Shown here in pieces: positions 27,112 through 35,935 of a DNA stretch of 45,371 bases. The notes under the pieces are model-generated. The model worked only from the letters and a program-made list of their open reading frames with translations, had not been told where the DNA came from and made no database searches. Position numbers and translations under genes: made by a program. Within the stretch, counting starts at the first letter, position 1, and each line of letters opens with the position of its first letter. Source of the stretch: a bacterium (GTDB lineage: Bacteria; UBP14; UBA6098); NCBI GenBank assembly GCA_023145965.1, contig JAGLDC010000062.1, positions 1-45,371 of the forward strand, in the 5' to 3' direction.

Positions 27112-28629
27112 TTACTTTATTTTTATATCCTTATACAACGAACCGCTTAGCCCAAATTCAAATTTCCAATAGTCTGATTTTTTTTCCGGCTCATGCAAAT
27201 AATTTTGCACCCAACCATATTCAAAGCCCACATTACAAAATAAAAATGGCCGAAAATTGCCTTCATAACATAGTTTAAGTCCGCTGGTCTTCTCAACTAT
27301 TCCGCTCGGAAATGGTTCGGTGTATTCCCCTTCTATATCCATCCATGGTTCAGACCATATCGCCTCGATTCGGCCTTCGCCTTTACGAAGATAAAAAGCC
27401 TCGATATCGATTATTAGCTTTGGATTAGCCATAAATTTGAGCTTAAATGAGCCAATATCGGCATCGTTGCCGAGATAAGAACCCAGGGGATCGTTTAAAT
27501 AAATATATTTGTTCCAATATCTTATCTGATTATATGTCCAGTTTGTAACACCTTCGTATCTAGCGCTTAGAGTAAGCCATTTATCGAACACGGTTAATCC
27601 GTAGTCGGCCTGAGCGGCGATGGCTATCTCTGGTGGTTCTTCATCGCCCTGAGTCTTTGCTTCGACTTGAATATCATCGACCAAAAACTCACAAGATAGT
27701 CTTACAGGCGGGAAAAGAAGCTGGACATCACCCCCCACGAAAGTATTATCATCGAGGCCAAGGTTAAGTTGTTGAGCGTGGAACCAATATAAGGGAACAG
27801 TATATATTCCCTCAAAAGATCGCCCAAAACCTCCATAAAGGATTATTTCGTGAAGAGCGATACTGAAGTGCTTTGAAAGGTATTCCATTCTATGGCCAGA
27901 AAGGTATCTCTGGGACAACTCCCAGATCAGCGTATCCCCAAAGTCCCTTCTGCAATATATTGGATCGAGCCAGCCAGAGAATCCAGAAAAGCGGAATCGC
28001 CCAATGTCTATTTGATAATCTATTCGGTCAAAAGGAGCGTGAGCATTTCCAAGAATCAATCCTTCCCCCCACACAAGATAATCTCTTCCGAACTGAACAC
28101 CCCAATCGTCGCCATCAACTCTAAGATAAACCTGATCCGGTCTTCCCGCGAAACCTGACCATTGCCTCCCACGAAAATTCTCCTCTCTGGCCCACCTAAG
28201 ATTGACTTCATAGGATACAAAACCCTCTACCGGGTCCTTGGCCATCCCTCCCCCAAGCCTCATTTTAGGATAAAATCTATCGTCGGGATCACGCGGATTA
28301 TTAAGAATTCCATCTATCCCCGGTTCAAAGATAATACCAATAGTGTCATTTTTTATTAAAGCGACCGATAGGCAATGCTTAAGTTCTTCGATCCATAATT
28401 TCGATGCAATGTCCGCGGGTTTTTCAGGAAGAGCATCGAGCATCCTTCCGGAGCGAAGAGGCCACACATTAGGTTGAAGAGAAATATATCCACGAAGTTC
28501 AAGTTCTCGGTAACTATCGAGCACAGGCCATGGGTCCGCCATCATCCTTCCGCTATCGGCAAGGAGCATGCCTTCAATAGCAATAAATACAAGTGAAATG
28601 AAAATTAATCTTGAAGAAGCTTTTTTCAA
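27112..28629 (-). CDS. Wzi-like outer-membrane beta-barrel (capsule assembly family)
   Basis: This 505-residue protein has a signal peptide (MKKASSRLIFISLVFIAIEGMLLA). The rest is made of alternating hydrophobic/aromatic strands typical of an outer-membrane barrel. The stretch with GRDYLVWGEGLILGN followed by FSGFSG matches the pattern of Wzi-type capsule-assembly proteins, which hold polysaccharide at the surface. It lies next to a Wza/Wzz/Wzx/Wzy cluster, which fits. The start is TTG at 28629 with only a weak GAGAGA upstream, so it is uncertain. A 94-bp AT-rich gap separates it from the glycosyltransferase gene. It could instead be an unrelated barrel. Confidence 0.65.
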   Translation of the reverse strand: MKKASSRLIFISLVFIAIEGMLLADSGRMMADPWPVLDSYRELELRGYISLQPNVWPLRSGRMLDALPEKPADIASKLWIEELKHCLSVALIKNDTIGIIFEPGIDGILNNPRDPDDRFYPKMRLGGGMAKDPVEGFVSYEVNLRWAREENFRGRQWSGFAGRPDQVYLRVDGDDWGVQFGRDYLVWGEGLILGNAHAPFDRIDYQIDIGRFRFSGFSGWLDPIYCRRDFGDTLIWELSQRYLSGHRMEYLSKHFSIALHEIILYGGFGRSFEGIYTVPLYWFHAQQLNLGLDDNTFVGGDVQLLFPPVRLSCEFLVDDIQVEAKTQGDEEPPEIAIAAQADYGLTVFDKWLTLSARYEGVTNWTYNQIRYWNKYIYLNDPLGSYLGNDADIGSFKLKFMANPKLIIDIEAFYLRKGEGRIEAIWSEPWMDIEGEYTEPFPSGIVEKTSGLKLCYEGNFRPFLFCNVGFEYGWVQNYLHEPEKKSDYWKFEFGLSGSLYKDIKIK

Positions 28630-28723
28630 TTTATCATATCTCTCTCAAATTCATTTTCGCATTGAAAATATGCATTTTGTTATACATTACTATAGTAGTG
28701 ATTAAAACTCATGAAGAAATGAT

Positions 28724-29905
28724 CTAAATGGCATCCGATGTAGCGGTTTTCTCCCGCCGGACTGCATCCTTTGGAGAGAGTTTATCCGATTTACGCCTGG
28801 AGGGTAATTTCACTCCCGCAGTATTCGCGAGGAGATTCTCGTAATAGTCGAGAACACTTTCCCACCTATAATATTTTTCGACGCGTTTTTTGGCTTTTTT
28901 AGCGAATTCGTTCCGTATTTTGGGGTGATCTATGAGGTTCTGAATCTTCCGGGTAAGGTCTCGTAAGTCATTTACCTTATAATAAATCCCGGCATCAGAT
29001 ATTGTTTCCAATTGTTCAGGAATGCCATTCACTATCACGCATGTACCTGCACCCATAGCCTCTAAAAGTGCTGGGCTGGTTCCTTCGAGTTCGCTAGGAC
29101 TGACAAACAAGTATGAATTCGCGTAAAGTTCCGCCATAGACTCGCCATAGATCGCTCCGGTAAATACTGTCCCTGGTGGGGCTTGAGATTTCAATCTATT
29201 CACATATTCAAAGTCGTATGGATTATCTCCTACTATCACCAAAGGCATATCGGTCCGGATATTTGAATACGCACTGAGGAGTTTATCTATCCCCTTCTCC
29301 GGGATAAATCTTCCAACAAAAAGAAGATATTTTCCCTTTTCGAGACCGAATTTTTCTAGAATACCAGAGGGACATTCGCATTCAGAAATGTAGCTTCCGT
29401 AAGGAATATATACGGTCTCAGCGTTATACTGATTTCTGTAATATTCGCCGACTTTTAATGAATCGACGACTATTGCATGAGCGAACCAAGTGGCGAGTTT
29501 TTCGGAAAGATGCATCCAGGTACTTCCGATAACGCCGAATTTTTTTCTTCGCCATTCTACGCCATCGACAGAGACGATAACCTTTTTCCCGAATATCTTC
29601 AGAAACGGAATCAGGAAGGAATTCCCTACATTATATAGATGAACAACATCACAACGGTGGAAAATACATGAAAAAACGGAAATCGCAGTATGGCTGATCG
29701 TCGATAGGTTTCTTGATTCGATTGAAGGTAGATAACGCAGCCTCACACCCTCCCATATTTTGGGGCGCCCATTTCTACCACCTCGACAATAGACGACAAC
29801 ACTATGCCCCCGATTGACCAATTCCCGAGCTGTAATTTGCACATTGGTCTCGAAACCGCCGTAATGTGCCGGAATTCCTCTTATGCCGAGTATAGCAATC
29901 TTCAT
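28724..29905 (-). CDS. GT4 glycosyltransferase with DUF1972 N-terminus (possible rhamnosyltransferase)
   Basis: This 393-residue GT-B enzyme opens with GIRGIPAHYGGFET, the mark of the DUF1972 N-terminal domain found in several rhamnosyl- and related transferases of surface polysaccharide loci. The C-terminal half has the GT4 donor-binding block, LFVGRFIPEKG followed later by PSELEGTSPALLEAMG with the E-x7-E pair. It would add a sugar from a nucleotide donor to a lipid-linked intermediate at the inner face of the membrane. Its start overlaps the RmlD-like stop by 4 bp. The RmlD neighbour makes dTDP-rhamnose a plausible donor, but this is inference. Confidence 0.85.
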   Translation of the reverse strand: MKIAILGIRGIPAHYGGFETNVQITARELVNRGHSVVVYCRGGRNGRPKIWEGVRLRYLPSIESRNLSTISHTAISVFSCIFHRCDVVHLYNVGNSFLIPFLKIFGKKVIVSVDGVEWRRKKFGVIGSTWMHLSEKLATWFAHAIVVDSLKVGEYYRNQYNAETVYIPYGSYISECECPSGILEKFGLEKGKYLLFVGRFIPEKGIDKLLSAYSNIRTDMPLVIVGDNPYDFEYVNRLKSQAPPGTVFTGAIYGESMAELYANSYLFVSPSELEGTSPALLEAMGAGTCVIVNGIPEQLETISDAGIYYKVNDLRDLTRKIQNLIDHPKIRNEFAKKAKKRVEKYYRWESVLDYYENLLANTAGVKLPSRRKSDKLSPKDAVRREKTATSDAI

Positions 29906-30765
29906 TGAATCAGCCGTTTAACATATTCGGCAAGTGCCTCCTCCCATGGCCTCATCTTATAACCTATTTCTCTTAATCTCACGTTTTCGATTGCTTCCAT
30001 AGGTGGCCTCTGGGCGCTATTTTTGAAGAACTCCGACGAAACAGGTTTGACGATGCAATCGATACCTGCAACTCTGACGATTTCTTCAGCTATCTTAAAT
30101 CGATTCGCACAACCTTCGTTAGCCACATGGAACAATCCATTGATTCTATTATTTACAAAATACAATATTAAATTCCCAATGTCCACTGTATAATTTGGGG
30201 AACCATAAATATCTTCTACAGCAGACAACATGCCCTCTTGCTTGGCTATTTTATATATTTTGCCTACAAACTTCTTATCCTGTGCGCCGCCACCAAATAG
30301 CCAACCTGCTCTGAGAATCAACCATCTATCTGGAGCGAGAATTTCACGGACAGCTTTTTCGCCAGAATATTTGGTCTTCCCATAGACATTTTGTGGACGC
30401 GGAATATCATCTTCAATATAAGGACTTTTCTTTAATCCTGAAAAAACGCCCGAAGTAGAAATATATATCATCGATACATTAAAATCAAAACAGGCTTGTG
30501 CGAGATTTTCAGTTCCTTTAGAATTGACATTTTCAGCAAGTTTTGGCTCGATTTCGCAACGGTCGAGATCAGTCATAGCTGCCATATGTAGCACCCAATT
30601 TGGACGAAAACGCTTTATGGCTTTCCGAACCTGTTCATTATCGCAAATATCTAATTCCTCTATATCGGTGGATAAAACATCACATTTTTCAGAGAGAATC
30701 GGGATAACATCGCAACCCATCATTCCTTTAGCACCAGTAGCTAAAATTTTTAATTTATTTGTCAT
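29902..30765 (-). CDS. rfbD: RmlD-like dTDP-4-dehydrorhamnose reductase
   Basis: This 287-residue extended SDR protein has the Rossmann loop G11-x2-G14-x2-G17, the STSGVFSG strand near 103-110, and the catalytic pair Y128-x3-K132 (YGKTK). The conserved C-terminal block with RPPMEAIEN matches sugar-nucleotide reductases of the RmlD family, which make dTDP-L-rhamnose. RmlA, RmlB and RmlC are not in this window, so they must lie elsewhere, or this reductase acts on another 4-keto sugar. It overlaps the preceding glycosyltransferase gene by 11 bp and the following one by 4 bp. Confidence 0.82.
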   Translation of the reverse strand: MTNKLKILATGAKGMMGCDVIPILSEKCDVLSTDIEELDICDNEQVRKAIKRFRPNWVLHMAAMTDLDRCEIEPKLAENVNSKGTENLAQACFDFNVSMIYISTSGVFSGLKKSPYIEDDIPRPQNVYGKTKYSGEKAVREILAPDRWLILRAGWLFGGGAQDKKFVGKIYKIAKQEGMLSAVEDIYGSPNYTVDIGNLILYFVNNRINGLFHVANEGCANRFKIAEEIVRVAGIDCIVKPVSSEFFKNSAQRPPMEAIENVRLREIGYKMRPWEEALAEYVKRLIQ

Positions 30766-31945
30766 TATGCCCCATTTCTATATGTAGAAGAAATTCATCC
30801 AGAGCTTCGGTTAATGAAGGATATTCATTCTGCATTTTTTTAAAATATTGATTATTAATATTTTTTTTTCTTCCTTGTGTATTTCTTTCGATCAATTTTT
30901 TTACAAATTCATTGGGCTCGATTTGAGAAACCAAAGAGCCATCAATGCCATCACGGATTAAATAGCCAATATTATCCACGTCACTTGCAACTGGCCAAGC
31001 ACCACACATAAGTCCTTCATAAACAACTTTCCCGAATCCTTCGCATAAAGACGGCACGATAAGCGCATCACAGTTTTTATAATAGCTGATAATTTCTTTC
31101 TGAGGAAGGAATCCGACAATTCGCCATGATTTTCCCTCTTCTGAAACTTCCCGTAATTTTTTTCTAAGTTCATTCTTTAATTGTCCATCGCCGATTAAAG
31201 TTAATTTAGTCTTGGGTAGATCTTTTATCAATAATTTTAGTATATCTGGTAATAGCATAACCCCTTTTTCACGGCTAAAACGGCCAGCGAAAAGGATATT
31301 AAATTTATTTTCTTCGAAAGGACTGGTATAAGTTCTTGTGAATAATTCTTGAGGATATTTAGGCCAGTAAACTTTTATTCTATCGGGAGGGATATTATAT
31401 TCCTCAGCAAGATAATGCTTTAGGAATTCGCCTCTGGCAAAAATAACAGGTATATCTGGATCGGTAATCGCGGATATCCCTCTTTTCCAGATTATTTTCC
31501 TCACCGGATTATCTGGAACAGGCCATTTAGCAACAATAATTGGGATATAGAGCGCGCCTTGTTTTTTCGTCCATTTTTGAAATAGTTTTTGCTCGTTATA
31601 TCCCCCTACACCAATAAGTATTTGAGGATTAAAACTGTCGAGGGCCTTAACTATCTTCCTTTCCGCTAGGGCTCTTTTAATCATTCTAATTGGAAGTGCT
31701 GTTTGTTCAAAAGAACCGCAAGGAACAGTCAAAGCGGATATGTTATTAAATATTGCTTCACCACAGGCATTTTCGGTAATTCCTATGAAAAGGCCGTTCC
31801 GATTGCCGAGGATGTCTATAAATTCCCGAGTATATGAGATCTCAGAATCGAAAATTGGGACATTCGATTTGCCTTGAATATTTAAAGCCGACTTTACCTC
31901 ATCTATCATAGAAGCGTGTTTAAATATGGCTATACGCTCTATCAT
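30755..31945 (-). CDS. GT4-family glycosyltransferase
   Basis: This 396-residue protein has a divergent N-terminal domain and a clear C-terminal Glycos_transf_1 domain: LFAGRFSREKG, TLIGDGQLKNEL, then VPSLCEGFGKVVYEG with the E-x7-E nucleotide-sugar site. It would act in the cytoplasm in assembling the polysaccharide repeat unit. Its start overlaps the flippase stop by 4 bp and its end overlaps the RmlD-like start by 11 bp. The donor and acceptor cannot be told. The gene is AT-rich like the rest of this cluster. Confidence 0.85.
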   Translation of the reverse strand: MIERIAIFKHASMIDEVKSALNIQGKSNVPIFDSEISYTREFIDILGNRNGLFIGITENACGEAIFNNISALTVPCGSFEQTALPIRMIKRALAERKIVKALDSFNPQILIGVGGYNEQKLFQKWTKKQGALYIPIIVAKWPVPDNPVRKIIWKRGISAITDPDIPVIFARGEFLKHYLAEEYNIPPDRIKVYWPKYPQELFTRTYTSPFEENKFNILFAGRFSREKGVMLLPDILKLLIKDLPKTKLTLIGDGQLKNELRKKLREVSEEGKSWRIVGFLPQKEIISYYKNCDALIVPSLCEGFGKVVYEGLMCGAWPVASDVDNIGYLIRDGIDGSLVSQIEPNEFVKKLIERNTQGRKKNINNQYFKKMQNEYPSLTEALDEFLLHIEMGHNDK

Positions 31946-33474
31946 GAGCTTCCCTTTTTAAATAATGAAGAGAGTAATTTCTTACGCAACTCTTTATCGA
32001 CCGGGCAGTTGAAATATGATATTAATAAATATATAACACCGGCCGATATAATTGCAGCAATCAACCCGAATATTGATGAAATTTTATCGCTAAGATAATA
32101 AAGATAGACTCCCATTATTGATGAATTCACCAGTATTTTAAATAGAGCTATCCCCTCTACAGGTAACCTCACCAAGCGTCCTAGTGTTATCCAGATCGAT
32201 ATAATCATAAATAGAAAAGAAGAACCCGTTGCAATTACAGCTCCCCATAATCCAAGAATTGGGATAAGAACTATGTCAGCAATAAGATTATACACTGCAA
32301 AAACCGTTTGAGAGAAAAATAAAAGACGAGTTTTCTCCAATGAAGTCGCTACGAGCGTGAGCGGATATTTAAAAGCCGCAATAGCAAATACGACAGCTAA
32401 CCCACCACAAATAGCTGAAGATGGGAGGAATTTCGAATCAAAAACATTCTCGATTATTGGTGAAGCAAAAATCACAACAAATATCGCGGTAGGCACAACA
32501 AAAAAGGTTTGAAGAGTTAAAACTTTAGAAAAATAAAGTTGGAGTTTTTCCGTGTCGCCTTTTCGAGCGAATTCCCTATAAATCGCCGTCTCGATAATAG
32601 ATCCTATCAACCTGTCTGGCATCCATTTCATAATAGCTTGCCCAAGGGTTGCTGCAAAAGCGTATAGTCCAAGTTCATGTTTGTCCAGCAAGGCGGATAT
32701 CACATATAAATCGGTAGATGTGCTGAAAAAGATAAAACCGAGATTACTTGAATACATATAAATTCCATAGCGAAACATTCTCTTTATTGGAAGATTTGAA
32801 AAGCTAAACGACTTAATATCGAATTCATTTATAAACGGCAGATAAAGGGCAATAAATAGAAAAAAGTAACTAATAGCATCTACTGCCAGTGCTCCAACCA
32901 AACCACCACCTCTACTGAGCACATAATAAAATGCGACTAATCTAAATAGATTGTGAACGGTAAAAATTATCATATAGAATGGTTGGCGTAGAAGTGCCCA
33001 ATACACTCCAAACAACAAAAAGCATTCAAGGGTAAATATAATCCCAAAAGAATAGAATATAAAAAGAGATTTATAATCCGCAATTTTAAGTAAAGGGCCT
33101 AGGTAATCGAATAATAGAACTATTATACCAAGAAATAAAGCGCAAAAAATGAATCGTATTAAAACGAGACCCCTAACTGTGCGACCTATTGCCTCGATTT
33201 CCCCTTTTTCTGTGAATTCAGGAATAAATCTACGAGCGATTTCGCCTGTTCCTGCGTTGCTCAGAGTATTGACATAAGTCACTGTTCCAATAAAAAGCCC
33301 AAACACACCATAGGCCCAAACCGGAAGGTAGTGCGCCTGAATCCACACAACTCCAAAGCTTATGGCTTGATTCAATATCTTACCATAAACCATAGCTTTG
33401 CCGCTTCTAATAGCTGCCTTTTTTATATCGGCATCATGGCTTGGATTAATTTTCCTTATTTTGTCACGAATCAA
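31942..33474 (-). CDS. Wzx-like polysaccharide flippase
   Basis: This 510-residue protein has about 12-14 hydrophobic helices and the N-terminal signature of the MOP/polysaccharide-synthesis transporters (SFGVVWIQAHYLPVWAYGVF...). It should flip undecaprenyl-linked repeat units across the inner membrane. The start is TTG with GGAG nine bases upstream, overlapping the upstream stop by 11 bp. The Wzx role rests on topology and the neighbouring Wzy, Wzz and Wza genes. Confidence 0.85.
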   Translation of the reverse strand: MIRDKIRKINPSHDADIKKAAIRSGKAMVYGKILNQAISFGVVWIQAHYLPVWAYGVFGLFIGTVTYVNTLSNAGTGEIARRFIPEFTEKGEIEAIGRTVRGLVLIRFIFCALFLGIIVLLFDYLGPLLKIADYKSLFIFYSFGIIFTLECFLLFGVYWALLRQPFYMIIFTVHNLFRLVAFYYVLSRGGGLVGALAVDAISYFFLFIALYLPFINEFDIKSFSFSNLPIKRMFRYGIYMYSSNLGFIFFSTSTDLYVISALLDKHELGLYAFAATLGQAIMKWMPDRLIGSIIETAIYREFARKGDTEKLQLYFSKVLTLQTFFVVPTAIFVVIFASPIIENVFDSKFLPSSAICGGLAVVFAIAAFKYPLTLVATSLEKTRLLFFSQTVFAVYNLIADIVLIPILGLWGAVIATGSSFLFMIISIWITLGRLVRLPVEGIALFKILVNSSIMGVYLYYLSDKISSIFGLIAAIISAGVIYLLISYFNCPVDKELRKKLLSSLFKKGSS

Positions 33475-34906
33475 GACTTTTTACTCCTATGGATACTTCC
33501 TTAACACCAGAGTAAATCTTTTCGGTGATCATCGCACAGCTGAAAATAAGAATTGTATTTGTGGGTAAAACATATGCCGCCGATGAGCCTATTCCATGAA
33601 CTAATATAGCAATGATAAATGCGGGTTGAGCAAGAATAAAATTTTTTTCAAGAGTATCTTTTATTAAATTGCGATGGAATAACAAAAATAGGCTTCTCTG
33701 AAACCACAAAATAAAAATCGTAAAAAACAACCCTATTCCCACCAAGCCCTGATGGACCATCAACATGAAGTATAATCCATCAATTCTCGATTGTCCAAAC
33801 CGCAGTAATGAATACCATTCGACACCAATACCCCTTCCAAAAATCCAGTTTTTTTGAATCATTTTCAGGGATTCGTATATTTGGTATCTTCGCGAGGCGA
33901 TAGAGAGGTCTTTTCTCCATTCGAATAAAGATAACGCTCTATTTGTAACACTTTTTAGAAAAATATCAAAGCTGTCGCCCTTGGCAAACTTCAGAAACAT
34001 TATACTAAGAACACCAATAGCAGTGAGCCCCAGAAGGATTTTTAGAACGAATATAGCTCTTTTCCCTTTTGGTTTAAATACAGCTAAAAGAGGTATGATA
34101 ATCAATAATTCCCCAGCGATAGCCACATAAAGAAGCCTCGTTTGGGAAGTTATTAACACTGCAAATGATATCAGTAAAATAATCCAATAAAAAGCATTTT
34201 CCCCAAATGAAATTTTTTTTTCGTTTATTAAAACAATAATTAACGGGAAAAAAAGCATGATGTTCGATAATGGAGCCCAAGCAAGTCTGCCTGTTAGCGA
34301 GGTTCGACTTATAAGGAATATCCCAAAATACTGCAAAAAATAAAAGAAAAGAGCAAGCACCCATCCGATAAAAAGCATTTTGATAAACCTTTTTGTCGAA
34401 CCCCCAGATCCAAAATAGCATCCAATAGGTAATATCATGATGGGGTAAAGGGCATTCCTAAATGAGGTTCGCACTTCGCTGATATCGTAACCCATCGTAT
34501 AACCGCGTATAGTCTGTGCTACTATCGAAATAAAATATACACCGATGACAATAAACATCGGTGAAATCTCTATTCTTCTTTTGCGAGTTAAAATCTCGAT
34601 AAATAACGACGCAAAAACAAAAACCATCGCTATTTCAAGAAACCAAACATTGAGGCCGCCAATATATATTTCAAGTGGATTCTGAAATGAGGGATTGTGG
34701 ATCAAAGCAAAAACAACAGTCCCAAATAGAACCGCATCGAAGGGTATAATCAGAAGCAGTGAAGCGGTTAATGCGAAAAAGGGAAGCGCAATTCTAGGGT
34801 TAAACCAGACAGCTAAAAAAGCCCCCATGAGAGACCAAATAAACACACCGAAATATGCCCAACGGAGTGTCCCGACGGAACCGTCGGTGACGTCATCTCT
34901 CAACAT
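33464..34906 (-). CDS. O-antigen polymerase/ligase-like membrane protein (Wzy-like)
   Basis: About 480 residues with some 10-12 hydrophobic helices and a large periplasmic loop (about 310-370) containing RALSLFEWRKD...ASRRYQIYESLKMIQKNWIFG. This is the usual Wzy_C pattern ending in a GRG(I/V) motif. Such proteins polymerise or ligate polysaccharide at the periplasmic face. ATG 34906 has GGAGG only two bases upstream and TTG 34903 has better spacing; the frame is open to a TTG at 34939, which would overlap the wzz-like gene by 40 bp. Polymerase and ligase cannot be told apart from sequence. Confidence 0.8.
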   Translation of the reverse strand: MLRDDVTDGSVGTLRWAYFGVFIWSLMGAFLAVWFNPRIALPFFALTASLLLIIPFDAVLFGTVVFALIHNPSFQNPLEIYIGGLNVWFLEIAMVFVFASLFIEILTRKRRIEISPMFIVIGVYFISIVAQTIRGYTMGYDISEVRTSFRNALYPIMILPIGCYFGSGGSTKRFIKMLFIGWVLALFFYFLQYFGIFLISRTSLTGRLAWAPLSNIMLFFPLIIVLINEKKISFGENAFYWIILLISFAVLITSQTRLLYVAIAGELLIIIPLLAVFKPKGKRAIFVLKILLGLTAIGVLSIMFLKFAKGDSFDIFLKSVTNRALSLFEWRKDLSIASRRYQIYESLKMIQKNWIFGRGIGVEWYSLLRFGQSRIDGLYFMLMVHQGLVGIGLFFTIFILWFQRSLFLLFHRNLIKDTLEKNFILAQPAFIIAILVHGIGSSAAYVLPTNTILIFSCAMITEKIYSGVKEVSIGVKSLDS

Positions 34907-35934
34907 TTCCTCCGAAAAATGCCTTTGAGGTCTCTCCAATCCATCTTAATTGCCGCTTTAACTTCATCGCGATAAACAAATTGATCTGAAGGTGTTGGAT
35001 CTTTAGCCTCGAGGATAGAGAGGGCTAAGAAAAGGATTAGCAAAGCAAAAATCAAAGACGCCATAAAGACCGGAATTCTTTTAGGGCCTGCTTTTTCGTC
35101 TGGTGGTTTGGCATAATCTAAAACCGAGACAACAGGCGTCGTTTTCTGCTTAGTTAGATTCGCCATTTCATACTCTTGAATGAGCAATGAATTAACTTGT
35201 TCCTTTATATCTCGATCATTCGTTAGACGGCGCACAGAAGCTTCAACCTTTGGAGTGCTAGCGTTAGGATAACCCCTATTATCTTCGAGAAAGTTAATAA
35301 GTGAGTCGCTTGCGGCCTGGAGAGTGGCATTGCTTTCTACGAGCCTCTTTTCTAAATACTTAATACTCTCACCCGCTTGAGTAATCCTCACATGTTTGTT
35401 GAATTCATCGAGTTTTTCTATCCAAGTATTAAGTAGTAAAGCAGCCAAATAAGGATCTTTAGCTTGAACTCTTAAGGTTATAATACCATTTTCAAGATCT
35501 GACTTCGCGTTACTTGAATTAAGAAAATCTTCAACACCGAGTGAACCCCGCTTATATCCAAGCAATTCTCGAAGTTTTCCTTCTCGCCATTTATTATGTC
35601 CATCCTGAAAGCGGACTTCTTCTTCTATAACTTTATCTATAACGGCTCTGGAGCGAAGAATATCTACGTATAAAAATGAACTTGGCGCGCCATCTTGTGA
35701 TTGAGTCCCTTGCGAACCAAAGAAACCAGTGAGGATTCCTATAACACCCATATTCGAAGAATCAGAGGAAGGAAGAAGTTTTCCTTGAGCTTCAAAGGTT
35801 GGTGTGGCTATTTCCGTGAAAACGATAGTGAATATCAGTGGTAAAACAACCACCAAATAAAATAATCTTCTTCTACGAAGCAAAAGCCTAGAATACTGTG
35901 AAAAACGAGATCCAATTTCCTGATGCATGGCCAT
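34900..35934 (-). CDS. Wzz-type chain-length determinant protein
   Basis: This 344-residue protein has two flanking membrane helices (about 27-47 and 290-312) and a periplasmic Glu/Lys-rich helical region between, the layout of polysaccharide co-polymerases. The proline-rich segment PPDEKAGPKRIPVF directly before the second helix is typical. There is no C-terminal tyrosine-kinase domain, so it is Wzz-like rather than a full Wzc. It starts one base after the Wza-like stop, with no clear ribosome site of its own, suggesting translational coupling. Confidence 0.85.
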   Translation of the reverse strand: MAMHQEIGSRFSQYSRLLLRRRRLFYLVVVLPLIFTIVFTEIATPTFEAQGKLLPSSDSSNMGVIGILTGFFGSQGTQSQDGAPSSFLYVDILRSRAVIDKVIEEEVRFQDGHNKWREGKLRELLGYKRGSLGVEDFLNSSNAKSDLENGIITLRVQAKDPYLAALLLNTWIEKLDEFNKHVRITQAGESIKYLEKRLVESNATLQAASDSLINFLEDNRGYPNASTPKVEASVRRLTNDRDIKEQVNSLLIQEYEMANLTKQKTTPVVSVLDYAKPPDEKAGPKRIPVFMASLIFALLILFLALSILEAKDPTPSDQFVYRDEVKAAIKMDWRDLKGIFRRKC

Positions 35935-35935
35935 T

